Shown: positions 42,180 through 52,863 of the stretch, one piece after another
Position numbering within the stretch: the first letter of the stretch is position 1
Layout of the letters: each line of letters starts with the position of its first letter
Source of the DNA: an uncultured Kordia sp.
GTDB taxonomy: Bacteria > Bacteroidota > Bacteroidia > Flavobacteriales > Flavobacteriaceae
Reading direction: 5' to 3'
Length of the DNA: 64,000 nt
Assembly: GCF_947489565.1 (NCBI RefSeq)
Contig: NZ_CANLEA010000007.1
Span: 124,001-188,000 of the forward strand
Notes under the pieces: generated by a model
The model's database searches: none
What the model saw: only the letters and a program-made list of their open reading frames with translations
What the model was told of the DNA's origin: nothing
Position numbers and translations under genes: made by a program

Positions 42180-43523
42180 TTATATTTTTAATTCATCGAA
42201 CAATGCAATCAATTCTGGATTTGATGGTCTAGGCGCATCTGCATTTACAATTTTTCCATTTGGATCGATTAAAATAAAACGAGGAATACCTTCAATAGCA
42301 TAATCGGTTACAAATTTAGATTTCCAAGCGTTGTCTGCCATCAATTGGATGCCTCCAAGTTCTTTGTTTTTAATCATTTCTTTCCAAGTTTTGTAAGCTC
42401 CTTTTTGATCAATAGAAATAGAAACAAAAGCTATGTTTTTGTCATGATAATCTTTTTCTACTTTCTTCAAAGAAGGAATTTCTCCAATACAAGGTCCGCA
42501 CCAAGTTGCCCAAACATCGATGTATACATATTTTCCTTGTAAATCTGCCAAGCTTGTTGTTCCACCAGCGTGATTTTCGTAGTTAAATGTAGGAGAGTCT
42601 TTTCCGGTAACTAAATTTTGGATTTTGTTATATTTTTTAGTGATTCTTTCTAATAATTTCTCATCCTTTGCCATTTCTTTGATAGCGCCAAAAAGTGCTT
42701 CATTTTCCTTGTTTGACGGAGAGATTCCATATGCCAATTCACCAGCTAATGCATCTTTGATGTTTTGTGATTTTAAACCTTTAATCTGCTCTAACGCTTT
42801 TGCTTTTAGAGAATCAGTATAGTAATCTTCCATATAATGTTGCGATACTATTTGCTGGTATGAATCAAAGTTTCGGTAGTCTTCTTCATTGTCATAATCA
42901 ACCTTATCTAACGGCTTTAGAAAATCGTCGGAAGCTTTGTAGTCTTCTTTTTTAGCAAAATATGGGTGATACGAAGGATATCTGGCAAGGTTTGCTAAAT
43001 ATTCGTAGTTAATACTTTCTTTTTCTAAGTCTACAAACTCTTTGCTTAAGTCTTTATTTCCAGTGACTCTGTTTAAAGCCTCGGTTTTCATTTCTTCAAT
43101 TTTCTTTAAGAAATCAGCCTCTTCCTTAGCATATACTTCTTGAAAGTTGAGGTTTCCGCCTTCAGACATTTTTTGAGCAAGATAACTGTTGGAAGCAGTT
43201 CCTTTTCCAATATACTTTATTTCGTCATTAAACTTAAGTCCATTCGTTGTTACATGTAACGAATCTCCAGGAGATAAGAATAGGGAAGCACGGTTTCTTC
43301 CATAATATACCATATAGTATCCTTGGTCAACAGTTAAGGTGTCTAAAAATGCTCCGTCATCTGTTAATGGAATTTTATGAGTAAAGTCGCCACCAGAAAT
43401 TGTAATGGTGTCTCCTTTTTTATGATTTTCTATTTTACCTGAAAATATGGCATACTCTATTTTTGGGTCTGTTTTACACGAGAAGATTGCAAATCCCGCA
43501 ATCAATAGCAATAATTTTTTCAT
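42180..43523 (-). CDS. TlpA-like thioredoxin lipoprotein, paralogue 2
   Basis: 447 residues. Lipobox FAIFSCKTDP. Same layout as the neighbours: DUF4369-type domain (SGKIENHKKGDTITISG), helical middle, thioredoxin domain with ATWCGPCIGEIPSLKKVEKDYH. It is closest to the 450-residue paralogue, with shared blocks such as KVDYDNEEDY and YFAKKEDYKASD. Probably produced by tandem duplication. Confidence 0.92.
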   Translation of the reverse strand: MKKLLLLIAGFAIFSCKTDPKIEYAIFSGKIENHKKGDTITISGGDFTHKIPLTDDGAFLDTLTVDQGYYMVYYGRNRASLFLSPGDSLHVTTNGLKFNDEIKYIGKGTASNSYLAQKMSEGGNLNFQEVYAKEEADFLKKIEEMKTEALNRVTGNKDLSKEFVDLEKESINYEYLANLARYPSYHPYFAKKEDYKASDDFLKPLDKVDYDNEEDYRNFDSYQQIVSQHYMEDYYTDSLKAKALEQIKGLKSQNIKDALAGELAYGISPSNKENEALFGAIKEMAKDEKLLERITKKYNKIQNLVTGKDSPTFNYENHAGGTTSLADLQGKYVYIDVWATWCGPCIGEIPSLKKVEKDYHDKNIAFVSISIDQKGAYKTWKEMIKNKELGGIQLMADNAWKSKFVTDYAIEGIPRFILIDPNGKIVNADAPRPSNPELIALFDELKI

Positions 43524-43541
43524 TTTGTGATGTTTGGTTAC

Positions 43542-44543
43542 TTATATATTTAGTTCATTGAATAGTTCAATTAATTTTGGATTTGATGGTCTTGGAGCAT
43601 CTGCGTTTACAATATTTCCTTCTGGATCTAATAAGATGAATCTTGGAATAGTGTTAATCATATATTCACCTGTAAATGTGTTGTCTCCTCCATAATGCAG
43701 CTGAATGCCACCTAATGATTTATCGGTAACCATCTTTTGCCATGCTGCTTTGTTTTTATCTATAGAAATACTAACAAAAGCAATATTTTTATCGTGATAT
43801 GAAGCTTCTATTTTTTTCAAAGAAGGAATCTCTGCTTTGCATGGTCCGCACCAAGTTGCCCACATATCAATATATACATACTTTCCTTTTAAATCTGCTA
43901 AAGAAGTTTTTCCTCCTTTATGATTTTCATAGTTAAACGATGGTGAAGGCTTTCCTTTTGGTAATTTTGTTTTCAGCGAAATTGCTTCTCCAGCAAATTG
44001 CTTGTACATTTTTAGCATAGGTTCAACATCTTTCAATTTTGCAGCGATGATGGTACTATCAACATCTTTTTTAGCATTGTAAAAGTCTGTTAACTTTTTG
44101 GAAATCGTAGCAATCTCTTTATCCAAACCTGCTGCATCAAGATTTGACAATACATCTACATCGAGCAATTTTTCTTGTAATAACGCGTCTTCCGCTAAAA
44201 AATTACTGTGAACTGCGCCTTTTCCGCTATACTTAACAGTTTCATCAAACATTTTTGTATCCAAGGTAAGCTTTAAGTCAAAATCATTCTCTAAATATAC
44301 ATTTGTACCTTCTTTTCCATCAAAAATATTGTACATGCCACTTTCGACTTTCAAAGTATCTTTAAACGTACCGTCTTTATTGACTTTAATCGTCTTAGAA
44401 TAGGTTCTATTTCGAACGACAAGTGAATCGCTGTTTTGGTTTTCAATTTTTCCAGAAAGTGTTGCGTAATCTTTAGGAGCTTCAGGTTCATTCTTACATG
44501 AGAAGATTGCGAATGCTGCAACTAATAGCAATAATTTTTTCAT
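43542..44543 (-). CDS. TlpA-like thioredoxin lipoprotein, paralogue 1 (short form)
   Basis: 333 residues. Lipobox FAIFSCKNEP. It keeps the DUF4369-type domain and the thioredoxin domain (ATWCGPCKAEIPSLKKIEASYH near 225-246), but the helical middle is about 115 residues shorter than in the two downstream paralogues. First gene of the three-gene operon. Confidence 0.92.
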   Translation of the reverse strand: MKKLLLLVAAFAIFSCKNEPEAPKDYATLSGKIENQNSDSLVVRNRTYSKTIKVNKDGTFKDTLKVESGMYNIFDGKEGTNVYLENDFDLKLTLDTKMFDETVKYSGKGAVHSNFLAEDALLQEKLLDVDVLSNLDAAGLDKEIATISKKLTDFYNAKKDVDSTIIAAKLKDVEPMLKMYKQFAGEAISLKTKLPKGKPSPSFNYENHKGGKTSLADLKGKYVYIDMWATWCGPCKAEIPSLKKIEASYHDKNIAFVSISIDKNKAAWQKMVTDKSLGGIQLHYGGDNTFTGEYMINTIPRFILLDPEGNIVNADAPRPSNPKLIELFNELNI

Positions 44544-44664
44544 TTTGTGAAAGTTTGTTTACTCAAATGTAATAGATTCTTCTTTTAATCAATAAATTAT
44601 TAACAATTATTTGGTTAATACAGATTGAATTTTGACTTTTGAAAGATAATTTGATTACACCATC

Positions 44665-46170
44665 ATGATACACCAAATAAGTTCACAAATTCTTGATGTT
44701 ACAAATATTCAAGAAATCTTACATACCAATGCAAAATTGGAATTATCAGCGGAAGCTATAGAAAAAATTAGTGCTTGTCGTGCATATTTAGATAAGCGTT
44801 TACAAGATCAAAAAACACCGATTTACGGTATAAATACTGGTTTTGGTTCGTTGTGTAATGTGAAGATTTCAGATGAACATTTATCCAAATTGCAAGAGAA
44901 TTTAGTAACATCGCACGCATGTGGTACAGGAGATCGTGTTCCGCAAGAAATCATAAAGTTAATGTTGTTGCTTAAGGTACAATCGTTAAGTTATGGACAT
45001 TCAGGAGTGCAATTGCAAACCGTAGCACGTTTGATTGATTTTTATAATCATGATATTTTACCTGTTGTTTTTGAACTAGGTTCGCTTGGTGCTTCAGGCG
45101 ATTTGGCGCCATTGGCACATTTGTCATTGCCACTTTTAGGAAAGGGAAGTGTGTATTATAAAGGAAAAGAAGTGCCTGCTGCGGAGGTTTTGGCGGAGTT
45201 TAATTGGGAACCAATTACGCTGAAAGCAAAAGAAGGATTGGCTTTGTTGAATGGTACACAGTTTATGAGTGCTTATGGTGTATATTCATTATTAAAGGCG
45301 TATAAGTTGTCTTATTATGCAGATTTCTTTGCGGCTATTTCTTTGGAAGCTTTTGATGGAAGAATTGAACCTTTTAATGATTTAATTCATTTGATTCGTC
45401 CACACAATGGTCAATTGCATACAGCAAGAAGAATCAAAGCGTTTGTGGAAGGTAGCGAATTGATTTCTCAAGAGAAGAAAGATGTACAAGATCCGTATTC
45501 ATTCCGATGTGTACCACAAGTACACGGAGCAACGAAAGATACTTTGGCTTTTATTCGCAAAACGTTTGAAACTGAAATTAATTCGGTAACTGATAATCCA
45601 AATATTTTTATTGGAGAAGATGAAATTATTTCTGGAGGAAACTTTCATGGACAACCTTTGGCATTGGCGTTAGATTATTTGGCAATTGCGATGGCGGAAC
45701 TTGGAAACATTTCGGAACGTAGAACTTTTCAGTTGGTTTCTGGTTTGAGAGGTTTGCCGGCATTCTTAGTCAACAATCCAGGATTGAATTCTGGTTTTAT
45801 GATTCCTCAATATACAGCGGCAAGTATTGTAAGTCAAAATAAGCAATATGCTACGCCTGCAAGTATTGATTCTATTGTGTCTTCCAACGGACAAGAAGAT
45901 CATGTAAGTATGGGCGCAAATGCAGCTACCAAGGCAATCAAAGTAGTTGATAATGTAGAGCGTGTTTTGGCAATTGAGTTGTTGAATGCATCACAAGCAT
46001 TGGTGTTTAGAGCGCCGTTAAAAAGTTCAGAATTCATAGAAACATTTTTACAGATGTATAGAGCAGAAGTTCCTTTTGTAGATGAAGACAGAGAATTACA
46101 TATTGCGATTAGAGATACCTTGTCATTTATACAAGATATGGTTATTGAAAACGAGGTTTTATTTGACTAG
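44665..46170 (+). CDS. hutH: Histidine ammonia-lyase
   Basis: 501 residues. The MIO cofactor triad Ala-Ser-Gly is in GSLGASGDLAPLAHLSLPLLG near residue 143, and YGINTGFGSL near 55 carries the active-site Tyr. The enzyme releases ammonia from histidine to give urocanate. FRCVPQVHGATKDTL and SVTDNPNIF are further signatures. No other hut gene is near, so it may be a solitary copy or act in another pathway; aromatic ammonia-lyases share the fold. Confidence 0.94.
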   Translation: MIHQISSQILDVTNIQEILHTNAKLELSAEAIEKISACRAYLDKRLQDQKTPIYGINTGFGSLCNVKISDEHLSKLQENLVTSHACGTGDRVPQEIIKLMLLLKVQSLSYGHSGVQLQTVARLIDFYNHDILPVVFELGSLGASGDLAPLAHLSLPLLGKGSVYYKGKEVPAAEVLAEFNWEPITLKAKEGLALLNGTQFMSAYGVYSLLKAYKLSYYADFFAAISLEAFDGRIEPFNDLIHLIRPHNGQLHTARRIKAFVEGSELISQEKKDVQDPYSFRCVPQVHGATKDTLAFIRKTFETEINSVTDNPNIFIGEDEIISGGNFHGQPLALALDYLAIAMAELGNISERRTFQLVSGLRGLPAFLVNNPGLNSGFMIPQYTAASIVSQNKQYATPASIDSIVSSNGQEDHVSMGANAATKAIKVVDNVERVLAIELLNASQALVFRAPLKSSEFIETFLQMYRAEVPFVDEDRELHIAIRDTLSFIQDMVIENEVLFD

Positions 46171-46175
46171 TTTAA

Positions 46176-46303
46176 AATAAAAACTTACACAAGTATCAAT
46201 AAAAGAGTGCGTTCTGTTATTTGAATCAAAAGAGTTTGTTAGAACGAAGTAATTTAAAATTTACCATCTAAAATTTAGAATAAAAACTTCCACAAGTATC
46301 AAT
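46176..46303. repeat. Pair of 25-bp direct repeats after hutH
   Basis: AATAAAAACTTACACAAGTATCAAT at 46176-46200 recurs at 46279-46303 with one mismatch (CTTCCAC). Origin unknown; nothing else is seen in this 169-bp gap. Confidence 0.75.
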
Positions 46304-46339
46304 ACAATAGAGCATTTTTGTTTGAAGTAAAAAAAGAAA

Positions 46340-46732
46340 TTATAAGTAGTTTTTGGTCCAAAGAATAGCTTCTTCTTTCGTTTTGAAGATATTCATTGGC
46401 TTATTGAAGAAGTGTTTTTCAATCTTTACATTATGATTGTCAATAAACTTATCAGAAACAATAGCAATGGCTTTTAAATTTTCAATTTCAAATACTTTTA
46501 AATACATCATCGGATCAACAGCATACGAATTTTTACGTATGGTGATATATGCAAAAGGTTCTGTTGGGAAATGTTTATTGGCAATTGAAATAATTTCACC
46601 AACAGATTCAATATTTAAAGTAATGCCTTCATTAAGTTGCGCAAGCATATATTGATCATAAATTTCTACTTCACCTATCTGTAAAGTATACTTTTTAATG
46701 AATGAGTTGCTATTTCCGTTTGCTACTTGCAC
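46340..46732 (-). CDS. STAS-like hypothetical protein, paralogue A
   Basis: 130 residues with no signal peptide. Shares with the next gene a fold of alternating strands and helices and the block FAYITIRKNSYAVDPMMY, then AIAIVSDKFI and a C-terminal helix ending KTKEEAILWTKNYL. This is the pattern of SpoIIAA/STAS-like flavobacterial proteins. Function unknown; the motif RKNSYxxDP is shared with the paralogue. Confidence 0.75.
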   Translation of the reverse strand: MQVANGNSNSFIKKYTLQIGEVEIYDQYMLAQLNEGITLNIESVGEIISIANKHFPTEPFAYITIRKNSYAVDPMMYLKVFEIENLKAIAIVSDKFIDNHNVKIEKHFFNKPMNIFKTKEEAILWTKNYL

Positions 46733-46851
46733 TTTTTGAATTTTATTAAATATAGGATTTTTAATTTCGTTCTACTAATATAATAGATGAACTGCACAAA
46801 AATACACTACTTTTTTTTCTTCTCTTGCAAATAGTATAGTAAAATTATAGC

Positions 46852-47277
46852 TTAGGCTACTGAATTATCTGAAACATTGATATCATTATTCTCTAAAGGA
46901 ACAATTTTGTCTAGCCAATTTACAGCAGCATCAATAGTTGGGAATAATTCATAGCGTCCATTGAAGAAACTTTTTTCAACATAGGCATTCAATGAAGAAA
47001 ACTTTTGGTCTGATACCACAGCAATTCCTTTGAGCAAATCGTTTTTAGGAAGCATTTTGTATACTTGCGGATCGATAGAGTAGGAGTTTTTTCGATATGA
47101 AACATATCCAAAAGGAATTTTATAATTTTCTAAAAAGAATTCGAAGAAGGAAAGCATCACATCAATAGTAACATGCACGCCCTCATTAATCTCTCCTATG
47201 ACCAAGTTGTTATATAGATATAACTTCCCATCTCCGAATGTATATACATCTCTTAACTTTTTTCCAGTAATATTCAT
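46852..47277 (-). CDS. STAS-like hypothetical protein, paralogue B
   Basis: 141 residues. It matches paralogue A through FGYVSYRKNSYSIDPQVY, KGIAVVSDQKF, VEKSFFNGRYELFPTIDAAVNWLDKI, and has an extra acidic tail. The two lie 119 bp apart on the same strand, consistent with tandem duplication. Function unknown. Confidence 0.75.
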   Translation of the reverse strand: MNITGKKLRDVYTFGDGKLYLYNNLVIGEINEGVHVTIDVMLSFFEFFLENYKIPFGYVSYRKNSYSIDPQVYKMLPKNDLLKGIAVVSDQKFSSLNAYVEKSFFNGRYELFPTIDAAVNWLDKIVPLENNDINVSDNSVA

Positions 47278-47409
47278 GTAGGTAGTATTTTATTTTTGGC
47301 TAAATTATGAAGCGTGCTATAAAAACTAATTTGTTATGCATGAATAGTATTCTTTTTAGATAAACGACCTGTTTTTATCTTCAAAAGACACGAAAAGGGG
47401 TAAAAAAAG

Positions 47410-47440
47410 AAAATCCTGTTTTCGAAAAAACAGGATTTTA
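47410..47440 (-). terminator. Terminator after clpC
   Basis: AAAATCCTGTTTT-CG-AAAAAACAGGATTTT stem on both strands, 25 bp after the clpC stop. Confidence 0.88.
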
Positions 47441-47464
47441 TATGTTTGAGAGTAAGTGAGTTGG

Positions 47465-50020
47465 TTAAGATTCCGCAGGCTTTTCCGCTTTTTCAATCTT
47501 AATCGTTAACTCGTCATTATCTTCATCTAAGTCCATGAAAATTTTGTCACCTTCATGAATTTTTGCAGTAATGATTTCTTCTGCAAGCGCGTCTTCAATA
47601 TATTTTTGAATCGCTCTTTTTAATGGTCTGGCACCATATTGCTTATCAAAACCTTTATCTGCGATATAGTCTTTTGCTTTTTCGCTTAATAATAAATCGT
47701 ATCCTAAACCTTCGATTCTTTCGTACAATTTTGCGATTTCGATATCGATAATCTTATGAATATGCTCACGTTCTAGAGCATTAAAGATTACTACATCATC
47801 AATTCTGTTTAAGAATTCAGGAGCAAAAGCTTTCTTCAAAGCATTTTCAATCACACCTTTTGCATGATCGTCTGCTTGCGATTTTTGAGCGCTTGTTCCA
47901 AAACCAACTCCAGCTCCAAAATCTTTCAGTTTACGAGCACCAATATTTGATGTCATAATGATAATGGTGTTTCTAAAGTCAATCTTTCTTCCCAAGCTAT
48001 CCGTTAAATATCCATCATCCAATACTTGAAGCATCATATTAAAGACATCAGGATGTGCTTTTTCAACCTCATCCAATAATACAACGGCATATGGTTTTCT
48101 ACGAACTTTCTCTGTTAATTGACCACCTTCTTCGTATCCAACGTATCCTGGAGGCGCTCCAACCAAACGAGAAATTGCAAATTTTTCCATGTATTCACTC
48201 ATGTCAATTCTGATCAATGTTTCTTCAGAATCAAATAACTCACGTGCTAAAACCTTTGCTAGCTGCGTTTTACCAACTCCAGTTTGTCCTAAAAAGATAA
48301 ATGAACCAATTGGTTTGTTAGGATCTTTAAGTCCCGCACGATTACGCTGAATCGCTTTTACGACTTTTCCAACCGCTTCATCTTGTCCAATTACTTTTCC
48401 TTTAATTAACTCTGGAAGTTGTGCTAGTTTATTACTTTCTGTTTGCGCAATTCTATTTACAGGAATTCCTGTCATCATCGAAACTACATCTGCCACATTT
48501 TCTTCGTCAACAGTTTCTTTGTGTTGTTTTGACTCTTCTTCCCATTTTTCTTGTGAAATTGCCAATTCTTTTTCCAAACGCTTTTCGTCGTCTCTCAATT
48601 TGGCAGCTTCTTCATATTTCTGCTTTTTTACTACAGAATTTTTCAATTCACGTACTTCTTCCAATTGGCGTTCCAAATCTAAAATCTGCTTTGGCACATC
48701 AATATTGGTAATATGAACTCTTGAACCTGCTTCGTCTAAAGCATCAATAGCTTTGTCTGGAAGAAAACGATCCGACATGTATCTATTTGTCAACATCACA
48801 CAAGCTTTAATAGCTTCTGGTGTATACAATACATTATGGTGTTCTTCGTATTTGTCTTTGATGTTCTCTAAAATTTCAATAGTTTCTTCTACAGTAGTAG
48901 GTTCTACCACTACTTTTTGGAAACGTCTTTCTAAAGCACCATCTTTTTCAATATATTGTCTGTATTCGTCTAATGTCGTTGCACCAATACATTGGATTTC
49001 TCCTCTGGCTAATGCTGGTTTAAACATGTTGGAAGCATCTAAACTTCCAGTAGCACCACCTGCACCAACAATTGTGTGAATTTCATCAATGAATAAGATG
49101 ATGTCATCATTCTTTTCCAATTCGTTCATCACAGCTTTCATACGCTCTTCAAACTGACCTCTGTATTTTGTTCCAGCGACCAAGCTTGCCAAGTCTAACG
49201 TAACAACTCTTTTATTAAAGAGAATACGCGAAACTTTACGCTTTACAATTCTATTGGCCAAACCTTCGGCGATGGCAGATTTACCAACACCAGGTTCTCC
49301 AATTAAAATTGGATTGTTCTTTTTACGTCTGCTCAGAATTTGAGACACACGTTGAATTTCTTTTTCACGACCAACTACAGGGTCTAATTTACCTTCTTCT
49401 GCCAATGCAGTCAAATCTCTTCCGAAGTTATCCAATACAGGTGTTTTGGATTTTTTATTCACTTTTCCACCTGAATTAGAAGAACCAAAAGGATTCTCTT
49501 TAGAAGATTCTTGAGATCCACTACTGTCATCCGAGAATGATTCAGAACGCGGTGTATCTATATAATCGTCATCGTTTGTTATCATATACTTAAATTGCTC
49601 TTTAACATTATCATAATCCACTTTCAACTTATTCAAAAGTTTGGTTGTAGGATCGTTTTCATTTCGTAAAATGCACAACAATAGGTGTGCCGTGTTGATA
49701 GAAGAACTTTGAAAAAGTTTTGCTTCTAAAAATGTAGTTTTGAGGGCTCTTTCGGCTTGTCTCGTTAAATGTAAGTTGCGCTTTTCGTTTGGTGCGACTG
49801 CCACATTTGGGTTTGCCGGGCTTAAAATCTCAACTTTTCGACGCAAATGTGTCAAATCGACATCTAATGCGTTCAAAATATTGATAGCTTTACCGCTTCC
49901 GTCTCTCAGAAGTCCGAGCATTAAATGTTCTGTGCCAATGAAATCATGGCCAAGACGCAACGCTTCTTCCTTGCTGTAGGCTATTACATCCTTTACTCTT
50001 GGGGAGAAATTATCATCCAT
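47465..50020 (-). CDS. clpC: ClpC-type AAA+ unfoldase
   Basis: 851 residues. The N-domain has two repeats (GTEHLMLGLLRDG and NTAHLLLCILRN). AAA-1 has GEPGVGKSAIAEGLANR near 240 and FIDEIHTIVGAG near 310. A UVR motif (LEEVRELKNSVVKKQKYEEAAKLRDDEK region) lies near 460. AAA-2 has GQTGVGKTQLAKVL near 575 and arginine-finger region FLNRIDDVVIF. It unfolds substrates for ClpP; the ClpP-docking loop is not certain. No clpP, mcsA or mcsB is next to it. Confidence 0.96.
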   Translation of the reverse strand: MDDNFSPRVKDVIAYSKEEALRLGHDFIGTEHLMLGLLRDGSGKAINILNALDVDLTHLRRKVEILSPANPNVAVAPNEKRNLHLTRQAERALKTTFLEAKLFQSSSINTAHLLLCILRNENDPTTKLLNKLKVDYDNVKEQFKYMITNDDDYIDTPRSESFSDDSSGSQESSKENPFGSSNSGGKVNKKSKTPVLDNFGRDLTALAEEGKLDPVVGREKEIQRVSQILSRRKKNNPILIGEPGVGKSAIAEGLANRIVKRKVSRILFNKRVVTLDLASLVAGTKYRGQFEERMKAVMNELEKNDDIILFIDEIHTIVGAGGATGSLDASNMFKPALARGEIQCIGATTLDEYRQYIEKDGALERRFQKVVVEPTTVEETIEILENIKDKYEEHHNVLYTPEAIKACVMLTNRYMSDRFLPDKAIDALDEAGSRVHITNIDVPKQILDLERQLEEVRELKNSVVKKQKYEEAAKLRDDEKRLEKELAISQEKWEEESKQHKETVDEENVADVVSMMTGIPVNRIAQTESNKLAQLPELIKGKVIGQDEAVGKVVKAIQRNRAGLKDPNKPIGSFIFLGQTGVGKTQLAKVLARELFDSEETLIRIDMSEYMEKFAISRLVGAPPGYVGYEEGGQLTEKVRRKPYAVVLLDEVEKAHPDVFNMMLQVLDDGYLTDSLGRKIDFRNTIIIMTSNIGARKLKDFGAGVGFGTSAQKSQADDHAKGVIENALKKAFAPEFLNRIDDVVIFNALEREHIHKIIDIEIAKLYERIEGLGYDLLLSEKAKDYIADKGFDKQYGARPLKRAIQKYIEDALAEEIITAKIHEGDKIFMDLDEDNDELTIKIEKAEKPAES

Positions 50021-50279
50021 ATATATTATTTCCTTTCGACATTAAAATTAATACTTCAAACTGAATAATACAAAAATTGTTCCGTCATGAAAGCATATTT
50101 AACGCATTAGACGGAAAAAAACACAGAAATCACAGATTGTCATCGTAAAATATCAAAAAACTTATTAAAAATTGTTAATAAAAAAACCTTAAAATGACTT
50201 GCTAAATCCTCGCTGAATACTAGTAAATGTTGTATATTGACCCGATTTGTAAAACTCGAAATATTAAAACTTAAAATAC

Positions 50280-52823
50280 ATGGCAGAAGGAGAAAAGTTA
50301 ATCCCCATTAATATTGAAGATGAGATGAAGTCTGCTTACATCGATTATTCGATGTCAGTCATTGTGTCACGTGCGCTTCCAGATGTAAGAGATGGTATGA
50401 AACCCGTACATCGTAGAGTACTCTTTGGAATGCATGAACTCGGAGTAAGGTCTAGTTCCGCTCACAAAAAATCTGCAAGAATCGTAGGAGAAGTATTAGG
50501 AAAGTATCACCCACATGGAGATACATCTGTATACGACGCTATGGTTCGTATGGCGCAAGAATGGAGTTTGCGTTATATGCTAGTAGATGGGCAAGGAAAC
50601 TTCGGTTCAATTGATGGAGACAGTCCTGCAGCAATGCGTTATACGGAAGCAAGAATGCGCAAGATATCAGATGATATGTTGGCAGATATTGACAAAGATA
50701 CCGTAGATCATTCCCTAAATTTTGATGATACCTTAAAAGAACCAACTGTGTTGCCTACACGAGTTCCTGGATTATTAATTAATGGAGCTTCAGGTATTGC
50801 CGTTGGTATGGCAACCAACATGCCGCCACACAACTTGTCTGAAGTTGTAGACGGAATTCACGCGTATATCGATAATAATGATATCGAAATCGATGAGTTA
50901 ATTCAACACGTAAAAGCACCAGATTTCCCAACAGGTGGAATTATCTATGGATATGATGGTGTTCGTGAAGCGTTTAAAACAGGACGTGGACGCGTTGTCA
51001 TGCGTGGAAAAGCTGTCATGGAAGAAGTACAAGGTAGAGAATGTATCATTGTAACTGAAATTCCATATCAAGTGAATAAAGCAGATATGATTAAGAAAAC
51101 TGCTGACTTGATTAATGATAAGAAAATAGATGGTATTTCTTCTATTCGTGATGAATCCGATAGAAAAGGTATGCGTATCGTTTATATATTAAAACGTGAT
51201 GCTATTCCAAATATCGTATTAAATAAATTGTATAAGTATACTGCGTTACAATCATCATTTAGTGTCAATAATATTGCCTTAGTCCACGGACGTCCGCAAT
51301 TGTTGAATCTAAAAGATATGATTCATCATTTTGTAGAGCACAGACATGAAGTTGTAACACGTAGAACACAGTACGAACTAAAGAAAGCGGAAGAACGCGC
51401 TCATATATTAGAAGGACTCATTATTGCTTCTGATAATATTGATGAAGTAATCGCTATTATTAGAGGTTCGCAAAATGCTGAAGACGCACGAAACAACTTA
51501 ATCAAGCGTTTTGAATTGACAGAGATTCAAGCGAAAGCGATTGTTGAAATGCGATTACGTCAGTTAACAGGTCTGGAACAAGACAAGTTACGTGCAGAGT
51601 ACGACGAAATCATGAAGAGCATTGAAGATTACCGTGATATTTTGGCAAATAAGTCAAGAAGAATGAATATCATCAAAGAAGAATTGGCAGTCATCAAAGA
51701 TAAGTATGGTGATGAAAGACGTTCGATGATTGAATATGCTGGTGGAGATGTAAGTATTGAAGATTTAATTCCAGATGAAAAAGTAGTAATTACCATTTCT
51801 CACGCTGGTTATATTAAAAGAACTTCACTTAATGAATATAAAAGACAGAATAGAGGTGGCGTTGGACAAAAAGGTAGTGCGACACGAAATGAAGATTTCC
51901 TAGAGCATTTATTTGTTGGAACCAATCACCAATATATGTTATTCTTTACGCAAAGAGGAAAATGTTTCTGGATGCGTGTATATGAAATTCCTGAAGGAAG
52001 TAAAACGTCTAAAGGTAGAGCGATACAAAACTTAATCAATATTGAAAAAGAAGATAAAGTAAAAGCGTTCATCTGTACACAAAACCTAAAAGACGAAGAA
52101 TACATCAATAATCATTATGTAATCATGGCTACGAAGAAAGGGCAAGTGAAGAAAACGCCGTTAGAGCAATATTCACGTCCGCGTACCAATGGTATCAATG
52201 CAATTACGATTAAAGATGGAGACGAATTGTTAGAAGCGAAGTTAACTACAGGAAACAGTCAAGTAATGTTGGCCGTTAAATCTGGAAAAGCCATCCGATT
52301 CGAAGAAGAGAAAACGCGTCCAATGGGAAGAAATGCTTCTGGAGTTCGTGGAATTACCTTGGCAAACGAAAACGACGAAGTTGTTGGAATGGTTGCTGTA
52401 AACGATATGGAAAGCAACATCTTAGTAGTTTCTGAAAACGGATATGGAAAACGATCAAGTTTAGAAGATTACCGAATTACGAATCGTGGTGGAAAAGGAG
52501 TGAAAACTATTTCCGTTACAGAAAAAACAGGTAATTTAGTCGCTATTAAAAACGTAACTGATGAAGATGGTTTAATGATCATCAATAAATCTGGAATTGC
52601 TATACGTATGGCAGTAGCTGATTTAAGAGTTATGGGAAGAGCAACGCAAGGAGTTCGATTAATTAATATTAAAGGAAAAGATTCAATCGCGGCTGTTGCC
52701 AAAGTTCGTAACGAGCAACAAGAGGATGAAGATGTAGTGGAAGACGTTGAAAACACAGACGCTACAGAAAATGGCACGGCAGTTGATATGGATAACAATA
52801 GTGATCAAGAATCACAAGAATAA
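50280..52823 (+). CDS. gyrA: DNA gyrase subunit A
   Basis: 847 residues. The breakage-reunion domain is at about 30-490. The catalytic Tyr is in [12 protein letters not shown] near residue 123, and the quinolone-determining stretch [17 protein letters not shown] near 80-96 keeps the Asp (GDTSVYD). The C-terminal beta-pinwheel repeats end near 810, with the GyrA-box-like [10 protein letters not shown] near 525. The last 40 residues are acidic. Together with GyrB it introduces negative supercoils. gyrB is not in the window. Confidence 0.97.
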   Translation: MAEGEKLIPINIEDEMKSAYIDYSMSVIVSRALPDVRDGMKPVHRRVLFGMHELGVRSSSAHKKSARIVGEVLGKYHPHGDTSVYDAMVRMAQEWSLRYMLVDGQGNFGSIDGDSPAAMRYTEARMRKISDDMLADIDKDTVDHSLNFDDTLKEPTVLPTRVPGLLINGASGIAVGMATNMPPHNLSEVVDGIHAYIDNNDIEIDELIQHVKAPDFPTGGIIYGYDGVREAFKTGRGRVVMRGKAVMEEVQGRECIIVTEIPYQVNKADMIKKTADLINDKKIDGISSIRDESDRKGMRIVYILKRDAIPNIVLNKLYKYTALQSSFSVNNIALVHGRPQLLNLKDMIHHFVEHRHEVVTRRTQYELKKAEERAHILEGLIIASDNIDEVIAIIRGSQNAEDARNNLIKRFELTEIQAKAIVEMRLRQLTGLEQDKLRAEYDEIMKSIEDYRDILANKSRRMNIIKEELAVIKDKYGDERRSMIEYAGGDVSIEDLIPDEKVVITISHAGYIKRTSLNEYKRQNRGGVGQKGSATRNEDFLEHLFVGTNHQYMLFFTQRGKCFWMRVYEIPEGSKTSKGRAIQNLINIEKEDKVKAFICTQNLKDEEYINNHYVIMATKKGQVKKTPLEQYSRPRTNGINAITIKDGDELLEAKLTTGNSQVMLAVKSGKAIRFEEEKTRPMGRNASGVRGITLANENDEVVGMVAVNDMESNILVVSENGYGKRSSLEDYRITNRGGKGVKTISVTEKTGNLVAIKNVTDEDGLMIINKSGIAIRMAVADLRVMGRATQGVRLINIKGKDSIAAVAKVRNEQQEDEDVVEDVENTDATENGTAVDMDNNSDQESQE

Positions 52824-52863
52824 TAATAAATAAAAAACCTCAATTATTTTAAACATTAACAAA

